This document shows positions 10,867-22,530 of a stretch of 64,000 bases of DNA, piece after piece; position 1 is the stretch's first letter, and the number at the start of each line of letters is the position of its first letter. The translations under genes were made by a program, and so were the position numbers. The notes beneath the pieces are model-generated. The model had not been told where the DNA came from and did not search any database. It was given only the letters and a program-made list of their open reading frames with translations. Location of the stretch: contig OY743190.1 in NCBI GenBank assembly GCA_963555705.1, positions 35,260,929-35,324,928 on the forward strand, given 5' to 3'. The DNA comes from Ligustrum vulgare. Its lineage: Eukaryota > Streptophyta > Magnoliopsida > Lamiales > Oleaceae.

Positions 10867-11431
10867 TGTAAAGAACACAGCGATTTTTATGCCCGAAGGC
10901 TCGAGTTTGCCCAACCTTTGGCTACATCTCGTTGAAGCTCCAATTAGAGTGGATTACGGATTTGATTTTTTTAACAGTTTCACAAAGAATACAAGTTTAC
11001 AACAGATCTTGAAAGATTAAATTAGAACACTCGATCTCGCTCAAACCCCGCTGAATATACAACACAAATGAAAGCCTCACTTTCAACCACTCAAACACCA
11101 CAATAGACTTAGTAAATCTTTGATTTAATTAATTACCACAATATGAATTAATTACAAAGATCTTCAACAAGAATGGTGAAGAACTAGAGAGGCGAAACAA
11201 TAGAGAGAGAGAGAGAGAGAGAGTAGGGTTTCGTATCCAAGAAGAGTCTTGAGACTCAAAAGGTCGAACCTAAGAGTATAAGGATCAGCCAACGGCCAGT
11301 TTCGGATCACAGCAATGGACGGTCCAAATTAAAGGCCACAGTGATCACACCTTTGCAAGTGATAAGGCATGAGACCAGAAATGCGAGATTGCAAGTTAGT
11401 TTTCCAACTTTAACTTGTATCAATTTTACCA
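10867..11431 (-). repeat. Ty1/copia 3' LTR (minus strand)
   Basis: On the minus strand it begins TGGTAAAATTGATACAAG right after a purine-rich CAAGATGGAGATTA and ends CTTTACA at 10867. It contains a (CT)n run and a GAAACCCTA leader-like stretch, as in Tork-type LTRs. It lies directly downstream of the copia pol remnant at 11558-12306. No paired 5' LTR is present in the window. Confidence 0.62.
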
Positions 11432-11557
11432 TAATCTCCATCTTGATACAAGTCTGGCATCGTCTAGTAACACCTGCAGTAGAACAAAAACAAAAAACTT
11501 AAATAAGAAAAACTGTTCAAAAAACAAATAAAGAAAAATGAGTAAAAAAACACGAAC

Positions 11558-12306
11558 TTACCCTTTATCAATATTTAACAAACTTAAACAGTTTTCAAAC
11601 TTACTCACATGCAGAATCTTTGTGCCCATGTCTGCAGGGTTGAACTGGGATGAAATTTTCTCAATAGCAATGAGACCATTAGAGATAACGTCTCTTATAA
11701 AATGTAACTTCACATCAATGTATTTAGTTCTTTCATGAAAAACTAGATTTTTGCATAAACGAATAGCAGATTGTAAATCAGAACACAACAAAAGCATTTT
11801 ACACAAAAATCCTAACTCACTAAGCAAGCCTTTAAACCAAGTAACTCCTTAACAGCTTCAATTATAGCAATGCATTCACATTCAGTTGTGAACAGTGCAA
11901 CAATGTGTTGTAATTTTGATTTCCAGCTAATACAAGCATCACAAATAGTAAAAACATAGGAAGTAATAGATTTCCTATTGTCTTGTCACTAGCATAATCA
12001 GCATCAACATAACCCTTCAATTTAATACCTTCAGAACTCCTTTTATAGGTCAATCCAAGGTCTGCAGTACCTTTTAAATATCTTATAAGCCATTTTAAAG
12101 CTTCCCATTGGTTCCGTCCAGGGTTAGACATGTATCTACTCAACATATTAATAGAATGTGCAGTGTCAGGCCTAGTTAAAACCATAGCGTACATGACAGA
12201 TCCTATAGCATTAGAATAAGACACATTCTTCATACATTCATGCTCATAATTAGATTTGGGACTGATGCTGTAAAAATCTCTAACCTTGACATGGCAAGAT
12301 CTGGAG
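11558..12306 (-). pseudogene. Ty1/copia pol 3' end (RT tail and RNase H), broken
   Basis: Two minus-strand pieces in different frames. The first (12306-11862) carries copia hallmarks: SNAIGSVMYAMVLTRPD, LSRYMSNPG, WEALKWLIRYLKGT and GYVDADYAS. The second (11827-11558) continues with SAIRLCKNLVFHERTKYIDV, HFIRD and NPADMGTK, the end of RNase H. The frame is lost between them where the TTEAEY region should be. The 5' side is cut at the Tat-type LTR that begins at 12312, so that element probably inserted into this one. Confidence 0.85.
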
Positions 12307-12311
12307 TTGCT

Positions 12312-13043
12312 TGATTACTGAAAAAGATGAATAGATTCGCCTAGGATGACCTGCAAAAAAGGCGAGTAGGATTCTCCTCGTCGCCCCTCCGGTGTGAGAA
12401 TTAGTTTTCTGGAGAAAGAAAAATAGAGAGAGAAATATGTAATTGGAAAATATATTATGTTGAATTATGAATAATATTCGATCAAAAGAACTGTATTTAT
12501 AGGGCTTAGAAAACCCGTAATCTTCTTCTATTAGGAGAAGGAGTCCTCTTTGTGTAGACTTACCCTTTTATGAGGAGTTCAATCGTTATAAGGATATAAG
12601 GATTGAACTCCCCTTTTTTAGGATATTTCCTTATGGAATACATCTTGTCTTGGGACTCAAGAATGTGGCCCATTGAAGAAACTCACAAACAAAGAATGCT
12701 TCGAGTCCTGATTGCATTGGGCCTTTGGTGTAACAAGACCGGGATGGACCGGCCAATACATCCTTGACATGGCCAGATAAAAAATATGTTCGGTAGGACC
12801 CGAACTTAATGATAGACTAAACCTGAGCTTCTCTTTTGATTTATGGATACAAGAATGGGATGATCTAATTATGCCCAGGCTTATGACTACCCCCAGGCAT
12901 ATATACCCGACCTTTATCTTAAATGGTGAAAAATCCCTCTAAGCAGTTCGGGTACTTGGGCCGACCTATAGATCTTGACAAGGCTGACCTTAGATCATTC
13001 AGAACCAGGTCTTTTAAGAATAGGTGGAAAATTATGCCAATCA
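12312..13043 (-). repeat. 3' LTR of the Tat-like element
   Basis: On the minus strand it begins TGATTGGCATAATTTTCC and ends CAGTAATCA, giving TGATT/AATCA terminal inverted repeats. A TATA box (CCTATAAATACAG, about 12490-12502) and a pyrimidine-rich leader ending TTTCTTTCTCCAG follow. A G-rich tract (CACGGGGGGCC) lies immediately upstream at 13044-13058. The five bases outside (TTGCT, 12307-12311) would be one target duplication; the partner copy is lost. Confidence 0.75.
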
Positions 13044-13230
13044 TTGGCCCCCCGTGAGTTAAAGATATGGGCTCAGATCTCTTGGTGCGTTTAAATTTGA
13101 CAATTTTCACGCGTTTTGGATAGCTAATATTGTATTTATTAAATGCGAGATAATGAACAATCTCTGACTTGATGTTCGAGACGTGGCTAGTGTAAGGGTG
13201 GAGATTTTTTGCTTTTTCCCGCCAACTTTG

Positions 13231-13245
13231 CCTATAAATAGGTGG
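13231..13245 (+). promoter_or_regulatory. TATA box of the antisense ORF
   Basis: CCTATAAATAGGTGG lies about 160 bp before the first ATG (13400) of the antisense ORF and just outside the LTR, on the strand opposite to pol. It is a good plant TATA box. Spacing suggests transcription starting near 13270. Confidence 0.6.
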
Positions 13246-13399
13246 TCCCTATTTCTCATTCTTTTTACTTTGTGAGATTTTGAGAAACCAAAGAACTCCT
13301 TGAGTGACTAGCACGATATGTTACCTCCACAGAATTATACCTTTAGGTAAGCTCGACCTTTCCCGGCCTTATTATTTTCATAATTTATTACCAGGAAAA

Positions 13400-15263
13400 A
13401 TGGTAAGGCAAGTGACCATAGGTGACCTTAGGGAAGTGGAAAATATGGACGAGCCTCTAGAGTTCGAGCCATTAGGTTTTTACCAACCACGACCATCTCC
13501 TAGGGGTGATGAGTCGAGTAATGAAGAGGGAGTAGAGGATAATCTTGACTCGAACGATAGACCAGGAGGTATCGACCTAGATTACCCTACATTCAATAGT
13601 AGAATGAAAGAGCACATGGTTGAGGTGGATATGAGGAATTTTGGCCTCTCCGAGAAATATATAGCCCGGGTTCCTGAGAGTGACGATGTGTCCTATCACT
13701 GTTGGGAAGGGGAGATTGTAGTTTTTCACGAATCACTTGTGGTCGGGCTTAGGTTCCCTCTCCATCATTTCTTTATAGACTTCTTGTTAACCGCGAGGAT
13801 TCTTCCGAGACAGCTCGTTCCAAATAGGTGGAGGATCTTGGTTTACTTTTTTGTTTTGTGTAGGAGTCTAGGGATCGATCCAACTGTAAATCTGTGTAAA
13901 TGCCTCTTAGATTTAAAGTTTTTACCTCGGTGTAATTGTTTCGTTTATTTATGTGGGAAGGGATGATTTGAGGTGCCCTGGGTTCCTTCTCCTTGGATTA
14001 GTGGAAGGAAAGATTTTTCTATATTAAGCCCTGGGTAGGTGAGAATATATTTTGGCCGATTTTAAGGAGACTGGAGGTAGATAATTTTAATAGGATGGGA
14101 AATGTAGGGGAAGAGGCAATGACCACCTCCTGGCCAATGCAATAAGAATTTGTGATTTTGGACTTTTTGACGAGGAGGCTTCTGATTTGACTAAGAACGA
14201 GATTTTGGGTCAGACTGCCCTTGATTTGGAGCCCGATAGGCCCCGTCCTTGTAAATTAAGTAATATTGAATTTGACTTTTTAATAAGTCCTTCGTCCTTC
14301 GTCTTTCCTGATTTCTCCCTTTTTATTTCCTTACTTATTTTGTTTATCTTTTGTAGGAATGGCATTTGATAGAGACAAACTAAGGAAAGCGACCGAGGAG
14401 AGGGCTCGGGCTGCAGTCGAGAAGAGAAAGGAGGACAAGATTATCCAAGACGTCCCCAGAAGAGGCCGCGCCAGAATCAATCTGGCTTGGGGGAAACCTC
14501 GAGAAGTAACGCTGATGCTCCCCTTCGAAGGAAAGCTAACCGAGGTACTCACTGTCCTCCACCTAGGGATGAAGGCGCACACCCCTCTCCTGCTCCAGAG
14601 GCTTCTTCTGATGACCCTAGCCTGGCTGACTTGAGAAAGAAGCTGGAAGAAAGTTACCACCCCGGCCTCCTAGAAAAATTCCGAGGAGGTTTCACTTGAA
14701 CAAGGGGCTGAGCATTTTCTGAACACGACCGTTAAGGTAATTTCCAAACTCTTGTCCTTGGTAATTTTGGTGGATTTTCAATTTAACAGCAAGGTGACTG
14801 CAAGTTTTTGTCTTGATCTATAGATCAGCATTGGCCGGGGTCTCATTACTCAAGGCATCAAACGAGGGGAAACGTCGAGCCAGCACTTGCACTCTGTGCA
14901 GTACGAGGCCACCCAGGCCAATAATGCTGAGGAAAAACTTTCCTTGGTTGAGTTTGATTTAGCCTTGATGACCTAAGATTGTGATCTCGCCGTGCTCGCG
15001 AAGAAATTGCTGCTGCTAAGGCCGAGGTGGTCGAGGCCTTTGAAAAATCAGAAGAGTATGATCTAGCATTGGGAAAGTATGCATTGGAGTTCTACGCTGA
15101 AGGGATGAGGCCTGCTCGAGCATGGATTCGACTTCATGCTCCCGATCTTGACACGAGCCCTCTTTCCCAGTTTCCTCTTGCTGCAGAAGGTCTCGATTTG
15201 ACGCCATTCCTGGAGGAGGATGAAGTGGAAGCTGCTTCTGATGAAGAAGGCCCAAGATGCTAG
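13400..15263 (+). pseudogene. Antisense extra ORF of Tat element (PF04195, 'putative gypsy type transposon' family)
   Basis: It reads opposite to pol. The first block (13400-13966, ATG at 13400) carries the family core: SYHCWEGEIVVFHESLVVGL, RFPLHHFFIDFL, LVPNRWRILVYFFVLCRSLG. After a stop a likely intron ends at TTTTGTAG (about 14357). The second block continues with a basic, Glu/Arg-rich stretch (MAFDRDKLRKATEERARAAV) and, after a frame shift near 14490, a Pro-rich and charged segment. The last block (about 14830-15263) is an Ala/Glu coiled coil ending in AEGLDLTPFLEEDEVEAA, as at the C terminus of this family. Several shifts and stops break it. The role of such proteins is not known; despite the Pfam label they are not demonstrated transposases. 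Confidence 0.72.
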
Positions 15264-15770
15264 TGACCATGACTCCTAGCAGTGATGCCTGTTCTTTTTA
15301 CTTGATGTATTTTTGTGAACATTGTAGCAAATACCCAGGGCATTCCTCGAAGACATCCTGTAAAAATTTTGACTATGAATGAATCTGCATATTTTTACTA
15401 AGAACGTGCTTTTTGTGTGATTTACTTAGCAAATTGATCTTGTCATAGTTTGTATGAAAGGGCCAAGTTTCTGTCCTCATGTCTTGAAGGCAATATGGTC
15501 GAGCATTTTGCTCGACCTCTTGAGCCTCTCATAAGAAAGGGGGTAAAGCCTTTGGTTTTTAGGAGTTTGTTTGTAAGGTTGGGTATATAGGTCGACCTTG
15601 TAAACTTCTTGTATTGGAATTATTTGTAGTAAATAACTGGTAAGGTCGAGTAAGCCTGACCTTTGTAGAGGTTAAACTCATTGTAGGTTGATGTAAGATC
15701 GAGTAAGGCCGACCTTTTATGTAATTTTATACAAAGAAAATATTAAACTCTTGACTTTGGGGATTCATAA
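15264..15770. other. Non-coding spacer of the Tat element
   Basis: Probably the 3' untranslated part of the antisense ORF. GTCGA/TCGAC motifs recur (GGTCGACC, GGTCGAGTAAG, GATCGAGTAAGG). No coding potential. Confidence 0.45.
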
Positions 15771-15771
15771 A

Positions 15772-15967
15772 GAATAATTTGTAACGTCTTTCCATGAGAC
15801 ATTGCAAATTATTCGTAGAAGAATAATTTGTAACGTCTTGCTATGAGACATTGTAAATTATTTGTATAGGAATAATTTATAACGTCTTGCCATGAAACAT
15901 TATAAATTATTCGCAGAGGAATAATTTGTAACGTTTTGTCATGAGACATTGTAAATTATTCTAGTGC
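15772..15967. repeat. Four tandem 49-bp repeats, each a long hairpin
   Basis: Units begin at 15772, 15821, 15870 and 15919 with GAATAATTTGTAACGT and end ATTGTAAATTATTC, so each unit folds on itself. The third unit has ATTTATAA pairing with TTATAAAT, with changes in both arms relative to the others, which preserves or improves pairing. The array lies between the convergent pol gene and the antisense ORF. Confidence 0.85.
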
Positions 15968-16239
15968 TCGGTATTCTGGAAGAAACATTTTTATTAACGG
16001 GGAACTGAACTATGGGCCTCGTTAAAACCTTACCTAGAAAAAACCCTTTTGGAAAAAAAACTTGGATAAGGAAAAAGAATATCCTCCCTGACTTAGAAAG
16101 TAGATAGAATGGGCGTGCAGGCCCGACCTAACTTTTTCAAATATGGACGTGCAAGTCAGTAAATGAAATTAAACAATGGGTTCACAGACCCGACTCTTCT
16201 ATAGTCTAGACGACTCAATGACTGGCATGAAGAACTTGT

Positions 16240-17310
16240 GGAAGAATGGGGCCTACTTGTAGTAGGGCTTCAAATTTTCTGCGTTCCGTGGTCGAGGAAG
16301 GGGCTTGGAGTTCATGGTTCTTAAACTTTACAAGCCCTTCCCAACTTTTTGAATGACTTCGTACGGTCCTTCCCAAATGGGCCGACTTTCCCAGGTTGGT
16401 GACAGGCTGCTTCACTTCGACGTAGGACAAGATCACCAATTCTAAAACCTCTCTTTTTGACTCGGATGTTAAACTTTTTGGACGTGGCCTGTTGATAAGC
16501 AGTTATTCTTAGGGCGGCACTTTCCCTGACTTCTTCCAAAAGAACTAGACTTTCTCTTTGCCCCTCGAAATGATTTGTTGATTCTGTAGTCATGGTATAG
16601 AAGCTGGGAATAGTCACTTCTACTTGAATAGGGATTTCCATTCCGAAGGCTAGCATAAATGGATTTTCCCCGGTTGCTGTCTTGAACGTTGTTCGGTTTG
16701 TCTAAAGAATTTCTAGAAGGAGATCGGACTAATCACCCTTGGCACTGTCAAGGAGAGTCCTCAGATCTTGCAAAATAAGCATGTTTGTCACCTCAGCCAA
16801 TCCATTACTTTGAGAGTGTGAAATTGAAGTTAACCTGTGCTCAATCCCCAAGTTCTTGCAGAATTGCTTGAAGGTTTGGCACTCGAACTGTCGCCCATTG
16901 TCAGTGATTAATGTCTTGGGAAGTCCAAATCAACAGATGACCGACTTCCAAATAAATGACTCCAACTTTTGCTCTGAGATTACGGTAAGAAGCTCTACCT
17001 CTACCCACTTTGTGAAGTATTCTACAGCAACTATTAAAAAATTAACTTGACCCCAAGCTAGAGGGAACGGCCCAAGTATATCAATTCCCTACTGTGCAAA
17101 TGGGTATGAGCATATGATCGAAGAGAGCTCTTCCGCTGGTTGATGTAATCGAGCTGCAAACCTTTGACATTTATCACAAGTTTTCACATAGTTGAGTGTA
17201 TCTTTCCTCATGGTTGGCCAGTAATAACCATATCTTACCAACTTCGTTACCAAAGCTCTTGCACCTTGGTGTCCCCCAAAAATTCCTTCGTGAACCTTGG
17301 CCATGGCAAT
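16240..17310 (-). pseudogene. Tat-lineage integrase, broken
   Basis: From high to low coordinate: an HHCC zinc-binding region (HEGIFGGHQGARALVTK, YYWPTMRKD, CDKCQRF, 17304-17150), a catalytic core in fragments with stops (the DNG.QF region near 16900 and SNGLAEV near 16800), and a C-terminal part (16656-16240) with FMLAFGMEIPIQVEV and KKRGFRIGDLVLR. Stops and shifts near 17090, 16900 and 16690 inactivate it. Confidence 0.8.
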
Positions 17311-17399
17311 AGAAATGGCTGCTTCTCTTGGAGTCAGACATCGGAGGTAGGGAAGCGTAAAGACTCGATGAAATAAAATGTTTTAAATGATGGTATACC

Positions 17400-18146
17400 T
17401 TGGAGCTCTTGATTTGATCCTTTTGGCTTCTGTTTTGTCATCTGGAAATTTTCCCAATGTCATGTTTTCAATGATTGAATCCATCCAGTTGGGCTCATGT
17501 TCTGAAATATCCATGACATTAGGTTGTTATGTGATGCTGGGCTCATGAAGTGATCGCACAAACACATTCCTTTCCAAGTTATCCAAGTTGGAAAAAGTCA
17601 GCTTTGATAGGGCATCAGCTTTGTGATTGGCGGCCTTGGTATTTTATCTATGCTACAATATTTGAACTTCCTTTGCAAGTCCAGAACCATCATTCTGTAA
17701 GATGACATCTTTTCATCTTTTGCTTCAAAAGTGTCATTCACCTGCTCTACTACCAATTGTGAATCACTCTTGACCTTGACATGCTCGACCCCGAGATGTT
17801 GAGTGACCTAAAGCCCGGTGATTACAGCCTCATATTCTGCATCGTTATGAGTGGTCGGGAAGTCAAATCTGATTTTGCACTGAATCTCCATCATACCATC
17901 ATCCTTTCTCAGTATGATTCCGGGCCCCGAGCCCATGGCATTCGATGCTCCATCAACTTGCAAAGTCCATGTGTCCTCTTTCCTTGCATGACCTATTGGC
18001 CTCCGAGGTCTTGGAGCGAGTTCGACGAAGAAGTCTGCCAAGACCTGTGCTTTTATAGAAGGTCGAGGCTTAAATTCAATATCATATTCTTCAAGTTCGA
18101 TTGACCACTTGAGTAGATGATCAGAGACGTCCGGCTTTTGCAAGAT
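17400..18146 (-). pseudogene. Second (archaeal-type) RNase H domain of Tat element, broken
   Basis: After the end of the first RNase H (DHLLKWSIELEEYDIEFKPR, IKAQVLADF) the domain begins WTLQVDGASNAMGSGPGI and continues RFDFPTTHNDAEYEAVITGL. This is the dual RNase H arrangement that marks the Tat lineage. Beyond 17808 the frame is lost, but SDSQL-like and ADALSKL-like residues can be followed to about 17590. Confidence 0.78.
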
Positions 18147-19340
18147 CTACTTCAGAGGTTGGTTTGTAAGAACTATTATGGCATGGGCTTGGAAGTAAGG
18201 TCTTAGTTTCCTTACTGTTGTGACTAGAGCAAGTGCGAGTTGTTCTGCCAGCGTGTATCGGGTTTCTGCATCTAACATCAACTTACTGACATGGTAGACT
18301 AGTTTTTGGATCTTCCCTTCTTCCTTAACCAAAACGGCACTTACTGCATGATCTGAAACTGCTAGATATAGAATAAGACCGTCTCCCGAATTCAATTTTT
18401 CTAGTATTGGGGGCATTCCCAAGTATTCCTTGAGTTTCCTGAAAGAGATTTTGCATTCTTCATCCCATTTAAACTCCTTGTTTCCTCTGAGAGACTTGAA
18501 GAAAGGAAAACATTTATCTGCTGTCATTGACATGAAGCGACCCAATGCTGCCACTCTACCTATAAGCTTTTGTACTTCTCGGATGTTTTTGGAAGGTTCC
18601 ATAGATGTAAGGGCCATGATTTTATCAAGATTAACATCAATGCCCCGTTGAGGGATTATGAACCCCAAAAATTTACTCGACCTTACTCCGAAAGCGCACT
18701 TTACACGATTTAGCTTCATCTGATGTTGACGGAGTGTAGAGAAGATGTCTTCAAGGTTGGCTATGTGGTCTTTTTTTCTCAAGCTCTATACGACCATCTC
18801 ATCGACATATACTTCAATGTTCAACCCTATATGTTTGGAGAAGATCATGTTCACAAGCCTCTAGTAGGTTGCCCCAACATTTTTCAACCCGAATGGCATG
18901 ACCTTGTAACAATATATTCCTTCGTCAGCCATGAAGGAGGTTTTCTCTTGATCTTCCTATGCCATTTTGATCTGATGATATCCCGAGAAAGCGTCAAGGA
19001 AGCTGTATAGCTCGAAACCTGATGTGAAGTCTATCAATCTATCAATCCGAGGAAGAGGATAACTGTCCTTAGGGCATGCTTTGTTCAGATCTGTGAAATC
19101 TATACAGACTGGCTATTTACCATTAGCTTTCTTTACCAATACTACGTTGGCAAGACATTCTGGATATTTCACCTCCTTGATGAATCCTGCTTTCAAGAAC
19201 TTATCGACCTCTTCCTTAATTATTTGCCTTCTTTCGGTAGCAAATTTCCTTCTTCACTGTTTTACATGTTTCTTGTCTGGTTGGACGTTAAGCCAGTGTA
19301 CGACAAGTGCAGGGTCAATCTCAGACATGTTCTCTGCACT
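18147..19340 (-). pseudogene. Tat-lineage reverse transcriptase and first RNase H, broken
   Basis: The 3' half (18782-18147) is open for 211 codons: the RT connection (HQMKLNRVKCAFGVRSSKFL, GIDVNLDKI, LIGRVAALGRFMS) and RNase H (LILYLAVSDHAVSAVLVKEE, ETRYTLAEQLALALV). The 5' half (19340-18783), with the finger/palm motifs near 19090 and the YVDD-like motif near 18800, is split by stops and shifts. Confidence 0.8.
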
Positions 19341-19960
19341 CTACACAAAAATATCAAGATTCCTTCTCAAGCATTGTGTCAATTCTTCCTTCATAATCTT
19401 GGGAAGCTCCTTTCCAATTGTGAAACTTTTGCCCTCAGAAATTAGAAATTCTTCCAATTCTTCCATAGGCGACATACACTCTTCCATCGAAAGTTCGATT
19501 GACATAAGTTCTGTCTTCTCCTTCCCGATACAACTGATATAACAGCTTCTAGCCATTGCTTGATTACCTCGTATTGTTGTGATGCTTGCGGGAGTGGGGA
19601 ATTTTATTGCCAAGTGGTATGTTGACACAATTGCTCTAACACTGTTCAAGAATGGTCTTCCTGGGATGGCATTGTAAGACATTGGAGTTTTCACAATTTG
19701 AAACGAAGTCATTTTTGTAATTTATCTTTCTCCCGATTGAAGAGTTGAAGGTAAATCTATCAAACCTTCCGGTTTTACTGTACCTCCACTGAAACCTGTT
19801 AAGGGAGTAATGACTCGGTGGAGCCGATCTTTGGGACGCATCATCTTGTCAAAAGCTTCTAGAGAAAGAACATTGGCTACACTTCCATTGTCTACAAGTA
19901 CTTTTCTCACGTCAAAATTCACTATCATAGCACTAATCACGACATCGTCATTAGTATCAC
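19341..19960 (-). pseudogene. Tat-lineage aspartic protease region, broken
   Basis: The segment TNDDVVISAMIVNFDVRKVL-VDNGSVANVLSLEAF shows the protease active site as DNGS instead of the usual DTGS or DSGS. After a stop near 19722 it continues MSYNAIPGRPFLN and VSTYHLAIKFPT, the flap/GRP region typical of Tat elements. It is directly preceded by the PPR-like fragment, in the same frame but separated by a stop codon. Confidence 0.75.
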
Positions 19961-19964
19961 AGCT

Positions 19965-20690
19965 TTAAACTTCACACTTTTTATGATACTTCTCAAGCAT
20001 AAAATCAAATACTTTTCCTGCAATATTATCTGATATGGTGGTGAAGACAATATCAACGATATTATTATTAGGAGGGTACCCGGTATCTGACTTCAGCATA
20101 TCGTCAAGCAACTTCAATGCATCATCAATCCGCCCAGATTTTTTTTGCTCGATATAACTCATGAAATACTTGAAAGACTAGAGGCACATTTGAGGGCTAG
20201 TAGTCAATTCACGGTGTGATGGTTTGTTATTTGTTTCAATTTCTATTTCTCATTATTCCGGTTACCTCCCTCTTGGCAGGTAACATCCAACATGAGGGGA
20301 ACCAGTGCAGAGGAAGTGACTGAGCGAATACTAAGACAAACATCCTTATCGGGGTTGTAGGAAATATTGATTTCTCCTGTACTTATAGCCCTTGTTTGGG
20401 CTCCAGTAAATTTGACATGGTGAAACAATTTGAGCACAATTTCAGAATTGGGCAACTGGCGAGTGAGTTTGAAGTGAGACAGTGGAATGAGTGATCAGAG
20501 GACGTTAGGTAGTTTGGGGTTGTTGGACCAATCGTCGGGGCCAGCGCTCTGTAGGAGAGTAATTATTTGAGGGAGAATGGAGGAGGCGGTCCATGATGGT
20601 GGTGTAGAGGGGTGGTGATACGACCCTATCTCGAACCACCCTAATGGACCCGAGACGTGGCATGCGTCGATGATGAATACCATCTAGATA
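19965..20690 (-). pseudogene. PPR-like gene fragment
   Basis: On the minus strand the upper part reads ILPQIITLLQSAGPDDWSNN and, after an in-frame TGA near 20492, FKLTRQLPNSEIVLKLFHHV, which resembles the N-terminal region of mitochondrial pentatricopeptide repeat proteins. The lower part (20162-19968) reads KSGRIDDALKLLDDMLKSD and GYPPN, a classic PPR helix pair. The material between is disturbed. It abuts the Tat protease at about 19960 and may have been captured by, or cut by, the element. Identification is from motifs only. Confidence 0.55.
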
Positions 20691-20726
20691 CTGGGTCCAG
20701 GACCAAGGCTACTGAGACTTTTCTAT

Positions 20727-22350
20727 TGATAAGTGTATTTTATACACTTATTTTTATTCTAAAAGTAGGATTTTATTTGTTTGTTCAAGAATATTTTCTA
20801 TTTATTTTGTTGCATTTGTTTATATTTCAGGAAAAATCGCAAAGTCGAGAAAACAATGGAATTGAATCCAAAATCAAGCAATTGGAGGATAAAAATATCA
20901 AAGTGTGCCAATGAAGAGTGGATGACGTAGATCAAGGGCTCAATTGGAAGAATAATCAAATAAAAAATCAAATTTGGGAGAAATTAGAAACTCAAGGACT
21001 AAAGTATACAAATCAAATGAAGAAGAACCAAATTGCAAATACTCAATGATTGATCCGGACCATGATACGATACTTGAAGATTTCTAGGAGTCAATTGGAT
21101 GAAATTAAAAGTCAAAAGGGAATGAAATATGATAAGAATATTACCATAAATTCATTCCAATCACACGAGATTTTCGGGCAGATTTTTAGTCAGACTCTGA
21201 AACTTAATTTCGGGGTAGTAAACGTTCAAATTGGGAAAATCCTATTTGAGGGACAATTGTAGTCCTTTAAGTTATATTTCTAAAGGAGGTTGAATCACCT
21301 CGATCGGATAAGAGAATAGAAAGATATGACTAAAATACTGAATGCTGTGTAGTGACAAAAAGATCTCTCGTGAAGGTAACTTTCCTTGTTCGGTTGGAAC
21401 TCTTTTGGAAGCCAATTTGGACGAGATTTTTAGTATTCTTTCTCCCCAAGTAACCTAAATTCTGAGAACATCTATATATACTAGACTTGGGGCATGAAAT
21501 TAGGGGTTCCCAACTTATGAAATTCATGCCAAAACGTTGTCCAACTATTGGGGGATCCATTGAAGGCCAAATTCAAGATTGAAGAACAACGATCAAGAAT
21601 ATGAACGGGGTGACATCTTTTCATACTTCTTGTAATTTATTTTCGATCATGTATTCAGGCTAGGTTTTAATCGTTAGAATTGTGATGAAGCATTAATTTA
21701 TTAATTCCATGTTTTGACTTTATATTTATATTGTGCAATTTATGAGATTGATGCAATTAATGATGTTTTTATTATCATCTATGATTATGGACGCATAATT
21801 ATTGATGTTTGTGATAGATTTCTATGTTTGAAAGAGTAGGAATTTATTAGACCTTGATTAATTGCCACGAAGTCCGATAGGGGATAAAAATATACCCCTA
21901 TGCTTCGTGTTATCCTTAAAAGTGTTCATAATTCGTTAATGCTTTTCTACATGTTTGGATTGGTCATAGAAATATTGGCTCGTCTCTTGTAGGAAAATGT
22001 GTTTATGTATCGCTCGAAAGGGGATATAAATAAATATAGGAATACGGATTTTCAATACTCATAACTTGTTATTAAATGTTTAAGTCAAATACATGGTTAA
22101 TATGTTTAATGTGGATTCATAATTCTAACATATTCATCTCATCGTTTTAACAAATCAAATTTTCTTATTTTCTTTAGTTTACTTTTTAATTTTTTTTTTC
22201 AAAATCAAAATTCCCATATCCTAAGTTTTTCTTGTTCCGGTTAAGGTAGTAATCTAAAAATACGATTTAAAACAATATCTGTGGGATCGATACTTGGACT
22301 CACGTCCACTTTACTACTTGCGCGACCCGTGCACTTGCGGAGCGTTATCA
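20727..22350 (+). repeat. 5' LTR of element 2
   Basis: About 1624 bp with the same terminal hairpin (ATAAGTGTA / TACACTTAT) as element 1 and the same distal motif GTCCACTTTACTACTTG. A TATA-like CATCTATATATACTAG lies near 21470. Confidence 0.88.
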
Positions 22351-22356
22351 AGTTTT

Positions 22357-22368
22357 TGGCGCCGTTGC
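22357..22368 (+). other. Primer binding site of element 2
   Basis: TGGCGCCGTTGC matches the tRNA-Asp 3' end for 12 bases and then diverges (TATGG), so it is shorter than the site in element 1. Confidence 0.75.
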
Positions 22369-22530
22369 TATGGATTGTAGTTTAAATTTATTTTTAGATT
22401 ATTTTCACTAATTCGGTCTTTTTACCGGTTTATTTTTATTTTTAGTTTGTTTCTGTTATTTTTAGTTTCTTTTTAGTTCATTCACTATTTGTCTTGTTTT
22501 CTTCTTAGGTCTTGATACTCGAAATTCGAG

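Larger units (their letters stand above)
12312..19965 (-). mobile_element. Decayed Tat-lineage Ty3/gypsy retrotransposon with antisense extra ORF
   Basis: On the minus strand the order is protease, reverse transcriptase, RNase H, a second (archaeal-type) RNase H and integrase (19960 to about 16240), then a 3-kb region holding an ORF in the opposite direction, then a polypurine tract and the 3' LTR (13043 to 12312). Dual RNase H and an antisense extra ORF between pol and the 3' LTR are known for the Tat lineage. Gag and the 5' LTR are missing: at about 19960 the homology stops and a PPR-like fragment begins. All frames carry stops or shifts, so the element is dead. Confidence 0.82.

Noticed and set aside
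13400..15263. Host gene or DNA transposase
   Set aside because: Sequence matches the antisense extra ORF family of Tat retrotransposons and sits between pol and the 3' LTR of such an element, with several frame breaks.
15772..15967. Regularly spaced repeats, considered as a CRISPR array
   Set aside because: Units are contiguous 49-bp tandem copies without unique spacers, in a plant retrotransposon.
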